DNA of 64,000 nt, from assembly GCF_049985285.1 (NCBI RefSeq), contig NZ_JBNIEU010000002.1:1167001-1231000 (forward strand). The letters are read 5' to 3'. The stretch is from Aestuariirhabdus sp049985285 (lineage in GTDB: Bacteria > Pseudomonadota > Gammaproteobacteria > Pseudomonadales > Aestuariirhabdaceae). Positions 63,092-64,000 of the stretch are shown piece after piece. Positions within the stretch are counted from its first letter, which is position 1, and every line of letters begins with the position of its first letter. The notes under the pieces are model-generated. The model saw only the letters and a program-made list of their open reading frames with translations, did no database searches and had not been told where the DNA came from. The position numbers and the translations under genes are program-made.

Positions 63092-63112
63092 GTGAGCCAT
63101 TCAGGATATGAT
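63085..63112 (+). promoter_or_regulatory. Predicted promoter of atuR
   Basis: TTGTAA (63085-63090), a 16-nt spacer and TATGAT (63107-63112). The -35 abuts the palindrome, so autorepression is likely. Confidence 0.45.
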
Positions 63113-63153
63113 GAGCGCCTAAACGTTAACAGAACACAGGAGAAAGCTCCGCA

Positions 63154-63789
63154 ATGAGCAATGAAGTGACGGATTTACCCGGTCTTGATGCTTTGTACGC
63201 GCGTTTTTCTACGATGGAGGTTGTGGACCCCGAGAGTGCCAAGGGGCGCTTGCTGAAGACGGCCGCCCACCTGTTTCATGTACGGGGGTTTGATCGCACG
63301 ACGGTGCGGGATCTGGCCAGCGCCGTCGGTATTCAGTCGGGTAGCATTTTTCACCACTTCAAAAACAAGAATCAGATTCTTGAAGCGGTGATGCATGACA
63401 CCATCGTATTCAATACACGTTTGATGTTGGAGGGGTTGCGCTCGGCCACGTCGGTTAGGGAGAAGCTACTGACATTGATTCTCTGTGAACTGGAGTCGAT
63501 CAATGGTGTTACCGGTGAGGCGATGAATGTGCTGGTTTTCGAGTGGAGAAACCTGCCCGAAGATAAGCAAGCGGGCATTCTTGAACTCAGGGATACCTAT
63601 GAAGGCCTATGGTTGAGCGTGATCCTGCAAGCTCGCGAGGAGGGGCTGGTATCGGGTGATCCCTTTGTTCTGCGACGATTGTTAACCGGAGCGTTGTCAT
63701 GGACATCGACATGGTATCGTGAGGGGGGCACGCTTACCGTCAGGCAGCTTGCCGAACAAACGCTGCAAATGATAACCCATGATCGATAG
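63154..63789 (+). CDS. atuR: TetR-family repressor, AtuR-like
   Basis: A 211-residue regulator with an N-terminal helix-turn-helix at about residues 28-75 (AAHLFHVRGFDRTTVRDLA, then IQSGSIFHHFKNKN), the TetR DNA-binding pattern. The C-terminal half is a helical ligand domain with no cysteine or metal site evident. Divergent orientation from atuA and the shared palindrome point to control of the atu operon, with a terpenoid-CoA as likely inducer. AGGAG precedes the ATG at 11 nt. Confidence 0.82.
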   Translation: MSNEVTDLPGLDALYARFSTMEVVDPESAKGRLLKTAAHLFHVRGFDRTTVRDLASAVGIQSGSIFHHFKNKNQILEAVMHDTIVFNTRLMLEGLRSATSVREKLLTLILCELESINGVTGEAMNVLVFEWRNLPEDKQAGILELRDTYEGLWLSVILQAREEGLVSGDPFVLRRLLTGALSWTSTWYREGGTLTVRQLAEQTLQMITHDR

Positions 63790-63881
63790 CCCCAGTTTGA
63801 GCGTTTTGTAAGCACCAGGGGTATAGCGGGCCAGGATACTCCTGATGCTGCAGCGCACTTTTATAAAAACCAAGAAAATCA

Positions 63882-63909
63882 TTGACTAACGCTGCGGGGT
63901 CAGTACAAT
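63882..63909 (+). promoter_or_regulatory. Promoter of tRNA-Val
   Basis: TTGACT (63882-63887), a 16-nt spacer and TACAAT (63904-63909) end 14 nt before the mature tRNA 5' end, the standard layout for a stable RNA promoter. The spacer is GC-rich near the -10, as in growth-rate-controlled promoters. Confidence 0.8.
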
Positions 63910-63923
63910 TCGCTTCACTTTCC

Positions 63924-63999
63924 GGGTGGTTAGCTCAGCTGGGAGAGCGTCTGCCTTACAAGCAGAGGGTCGGCGGTTCGATCCCGTCACCACCCACCA
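63924..63999 (+). tRNA. tRNA-Val (anticodon UAC)
   Basis: A 76-nt cloverleaf with encoded CCA. The 7-bp acceptor GGGTGGT/ACCACCC, the GCTC/GAGC D-stem, anticodon stem TCTGC/GCAGA with loop CTTACAA (anticodon TAC) and T-loop TTCGATC are all visible. It reads GUA and, by wobble, other Val codons. More tRNA genes may follow past the window edge. Confidence 0.97.
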
Positions 64000-64000
64000 A

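Noticed and set aside
1..64000. Insertion sequences, prophage genes, integrases or CRISPR arrays
   Set aside because: No transposase, integrase or regularly spaced repeat was found on either strand; the tRNA at 63924 shows no adjacent attachment-site repeat inside the window.

Overview
The window reads as chromosomal DNA of a Gammaproteobacterium, probably marine. This is inferred from three things: an exosortase A (XrtA/EpsH)/PEP-CTERM exopolysaccharide locus, an acyclic-terpene utilisation (atu) cluster in the gene order I recall from Pseudomonas aeruginosa, and a typical gammaproteobacterial tRNA-Val with its sigma-70 promoter. I saw no phage, insertion sequence or CRISPR array. Coding density is high and many genes overlap by 4 bp. 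Family names are recognised from sequence and memory; no search was run.

Bases 1-5341 (+) hold the end of a PrsT-type TPR protein, a sulfotransferase, a membrane-anchored polysaccharide deacetylase and a family 2 glycosyltransferase. Bases 5470-10300 are an accessory block: a PEP-CTERM sorting substrate (-) with a convincing sigma-54 (-24/-12) promoter, then a nitroreductase-like protein (+), a ThiF/E1-like adenylyltransferase (-), and two autoinducer-synthase-fold acyltransferases on opposite strands. A sigma-70 promoter at 10401-10428 then opens the XrtA operon (10467-29403, +): export lipoprotein, chain-length determinant, tyrosine kinase, outer-membrane barrel, ATPase, UDP-GlcNAc 2-epimerase, deacetylase, FemAB-like protein, glycosyltransferases, exosortase A, asparagine-synthase-type amidotransferase, O-ligase-like membrane protein and a sulfotransferase.

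A converging operon (37156-29382, -) adds a second asparagine-synthase-like enzyme without the glutaminase cysteine, a GT4, a deacetylase, two GT2s and a membrane alkaline-phosphatase-superfamily enzyme with Thr at the nucleophile position. Next come a small exported TPR protein, a GT2 and a four-gene operon of secreted proteins (46129-39101, -) coupled by 4-bp overlaps: three beta-propeller-like proteins and a 1094-residue protein of unknown function. A secreted trypsin-like protease diverges from it. The polysaccharide set ends with a small membrane protein, a HAD-like protein, a Wzx-type flippase, the initiating sugar-1-phosphate transferase and a third, degenerate asparagine-synthase-like protein.

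Bases 52837-63789 are the catabolic block: atuA-B-C-D-E-F and an atuG-like SDR on the minus strand, ending in a DMT exporter where atuH would be, with a divergent TetR regulator (atuR). A palindrome between atuA and atuR lies inside the predicted atuA promoter, which is a classical repressor arrangement. The window ends with tRNA-Val(UAC). Taken together, the first 52 kb looks like one system that makes, decorates (sulfate, acyl and amide groups, deacetylation), exports and surface-anchors a polysaccharide and its partner protein. The last 11 kb degrades citronellol/geraniol-type terpenes through geranyl-CoA carboxylase.
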